A stretch of 6,714 nt of DNA from Desulfobacterales bacterium (GTDB lineage: Bacteria > Desulfobacterota > Desulfobacteria > Desulfobacterales > JAFDCJ01). Under the pieces are notes generated by a model. That model was given only the letters and a program-made list of their open reading frames with translations, had not been told where the DNA came from and ran no database searches. Each line of letters begins with the position of its first letter. Positions within the stretch are counted from its first letter, which is position 1. Positions 6,247 to 6,714 of the stretch are shown piece after piece. A program made the position numbers and the translations under genes. The stretch lies in assembly GCA_020345785.1 (NCBI GenBank), contig CP070771.1, positions 3,261,857 through 3,268,570 on the forward strand. The letters are read 5' to 3'.

Positions 6247-6253
6247 CTCCTCT
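6247..6253 (-). promoter_or_regulatory. Strong Shine-Dalgarno of the EF-G paralogue
   Basis: On the - strand AGAGGAG is followed by the 5-nt spacer TTTTC and then the ATG at 6241-6239. It fixes the start codon and contrasts with the weak or absent sites before the + strand genes. Confidence 0.75.
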
Positions 6254-6322
6254 CTTCCCTCAGCGTACGGTAACGCCTTTTCATATAGGTTCTGTCGATC
6301 AGTGCAAAATTAAAATGTCATC

Positions 6323-6349
6323 ACTATATGTTAAGCTGGAAAAAAGCAA
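6323..6349 (-). promoter_or_regulatory. Tentative promoter for the EF-G paralogue
   Basis: On the - strand a TATAGT -10-like box (6328-6323) lies 15 bp after TTGCTT (6349-6344). The -10 is good, but the -35 matches poorly and the spacer is short. It lies in the 121-bp gap between tlyA and the EF-G gene, so the latter may be transcribed separately from tlyA. No clear terminator hairpin follows the tlyA stop. Confidence 0.3.
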
Positions 6350-6362
6350 GTCTAAAATCAGG

Positions 6363-6714
6363 TCAAACCACCTTGATTGGCTGCAACAGGATAAAAAATT
6401 CCCGGTTTCCCTTTGGTCCGAGGATCGGTGAGGGGAAGACCTTCAGACACACCATTCCTTTTTCCCCAAAAAATGAGGATAAATCTTGAATAACACGGTT
6501 ATGGAGATTTTCGTCCCTGACGACACCGCCTTTTCCGACCTGATTTTTACCGACTTCAAATTGTGGTTTTATCAATGCCAGAATGTGGCCATTTTCACTC
6601 AGAAATGCAGCTACTGCAGGAACGACAATTTTCAAGGAAATAAAGGAGACATCGATTGTGGCCAAATCAACCGGCTCGGTAACTGCTTCGGCCGCCATGT
6701 GGCGAATATTGGTA
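6363..6714 (-). CDS. tlyA: TlyA-type rRNA (cytidine-2'-O)-methyltransferase, C-terminal part (5' end outside window)
   Basis: This is the 3' part of a TlyA gene. The reading frame is open to the right edge (TNIRH precedes the Met at 6698), so that Met is internal and the true start lies beyond the window. Numbering from that Met, family-specific segments are LATIDVSFISLK (12-23), ALIKPQFEVGK (41-51), GKGGVVRD (55-62) and SPILGPKGNREFF (90-102). These belong to the FtsJ-like Rossmann methyltransferase fold; D16, K44 and E100 are likely members of its K-D-K-E catalytic set. TlyA uses S-adenosylmethionine to 2'-O-methylate cytidines in 16S and/or 23S rRNA, and was formerly called hemolysin A. 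The N-terminal S4 RNA-binding domain and the SAM-binding loop are not in the window. It stops at TGA 6363-6365, 121 bp before the EF-G paralogue on the same strand. Confidence 0.9.
   Translation of the reverse strand, partial: TNIRHMAAEAVTEPVDLATIDVSFISLKIVVPAVAAFLSENGHILALIKPQFEVGKNQVGKGGVVRDENLHNRVIQDLSSFFGEKGMVCLKVFPSPILGPKGNREFFILLQPIKVV

Overview
The window reads as chromosomal DNA of a Gram-negative bacterium, most likely a Desulfobacterota-type (deltaproteobacterial) lineage. This assignment is an inference. It rests on moderate base composition, a lone divergent ParB-like protein, a spore-photoproduct-lyase-like radical SAM protein of the non-sporulator kind, a second EF-G type with an AHSGAGKT P-loop, and short tandem repeats of TTCTGCGG type between genes. 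No rRNA, tRNA, CRISPR array, transposase or phage gene was seen.

Layout: four genes lie on the + strand and two on the - strand, converging at about 4.0-4.17 kb. From the left: a short tandem repeat (31-65); an orphan ParB-like protein (136-1128) ending in a plausible terminator; a TetR/AcrR-type regulator (1356-1985) with a near-consensus sigma-70 promoter and palindromes near its start codon; a spore-photoproduct-lyase-like radical SAM protein (2009-3121) 23 bp downstream, probably co-transcribed with the regulator; and an exported nuclease of the staphylococcal nuclease fold with a C-terminal Ada-like metal-binding segment (3276-3974). A structured gap of about 194 bp with a long inverted repeat separates these from the - strand genes. 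Those are an EF-G paralogue (4169-6241) and, upstream of it, the 3' part of tlyA (6363 to the right edge), which encodes an rRNA 2'-O-methyltransferase.

How the genes fit together: tlyA and the EF-G paralogue both concern the ribosome and share orientation across a 121-bp gap, but the gap holds a possible separate promoter. The TetR regulator most plausibly controls itself and the radical SAM gene. Three neighbouring + strand proteins (ParB-like, SPL-like, nuclease) belong to nucleic-acid-acting families. The nuclease appears to be exported and the ParB-like gene has its own terminator, so I see no firm case for a single pathway.

The points most worth a second look are active-site changes in recognisable families. 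The EF-G paralogue has Asp where the catalytic His of the G3 motif should be. The SPL-like protein lacks the hydrogen-donor Cys and one of the two radical-relay Tyr. The nuclease's Ada-like domain is short of a metal ligand. I did not find a clear new multi-gene system.
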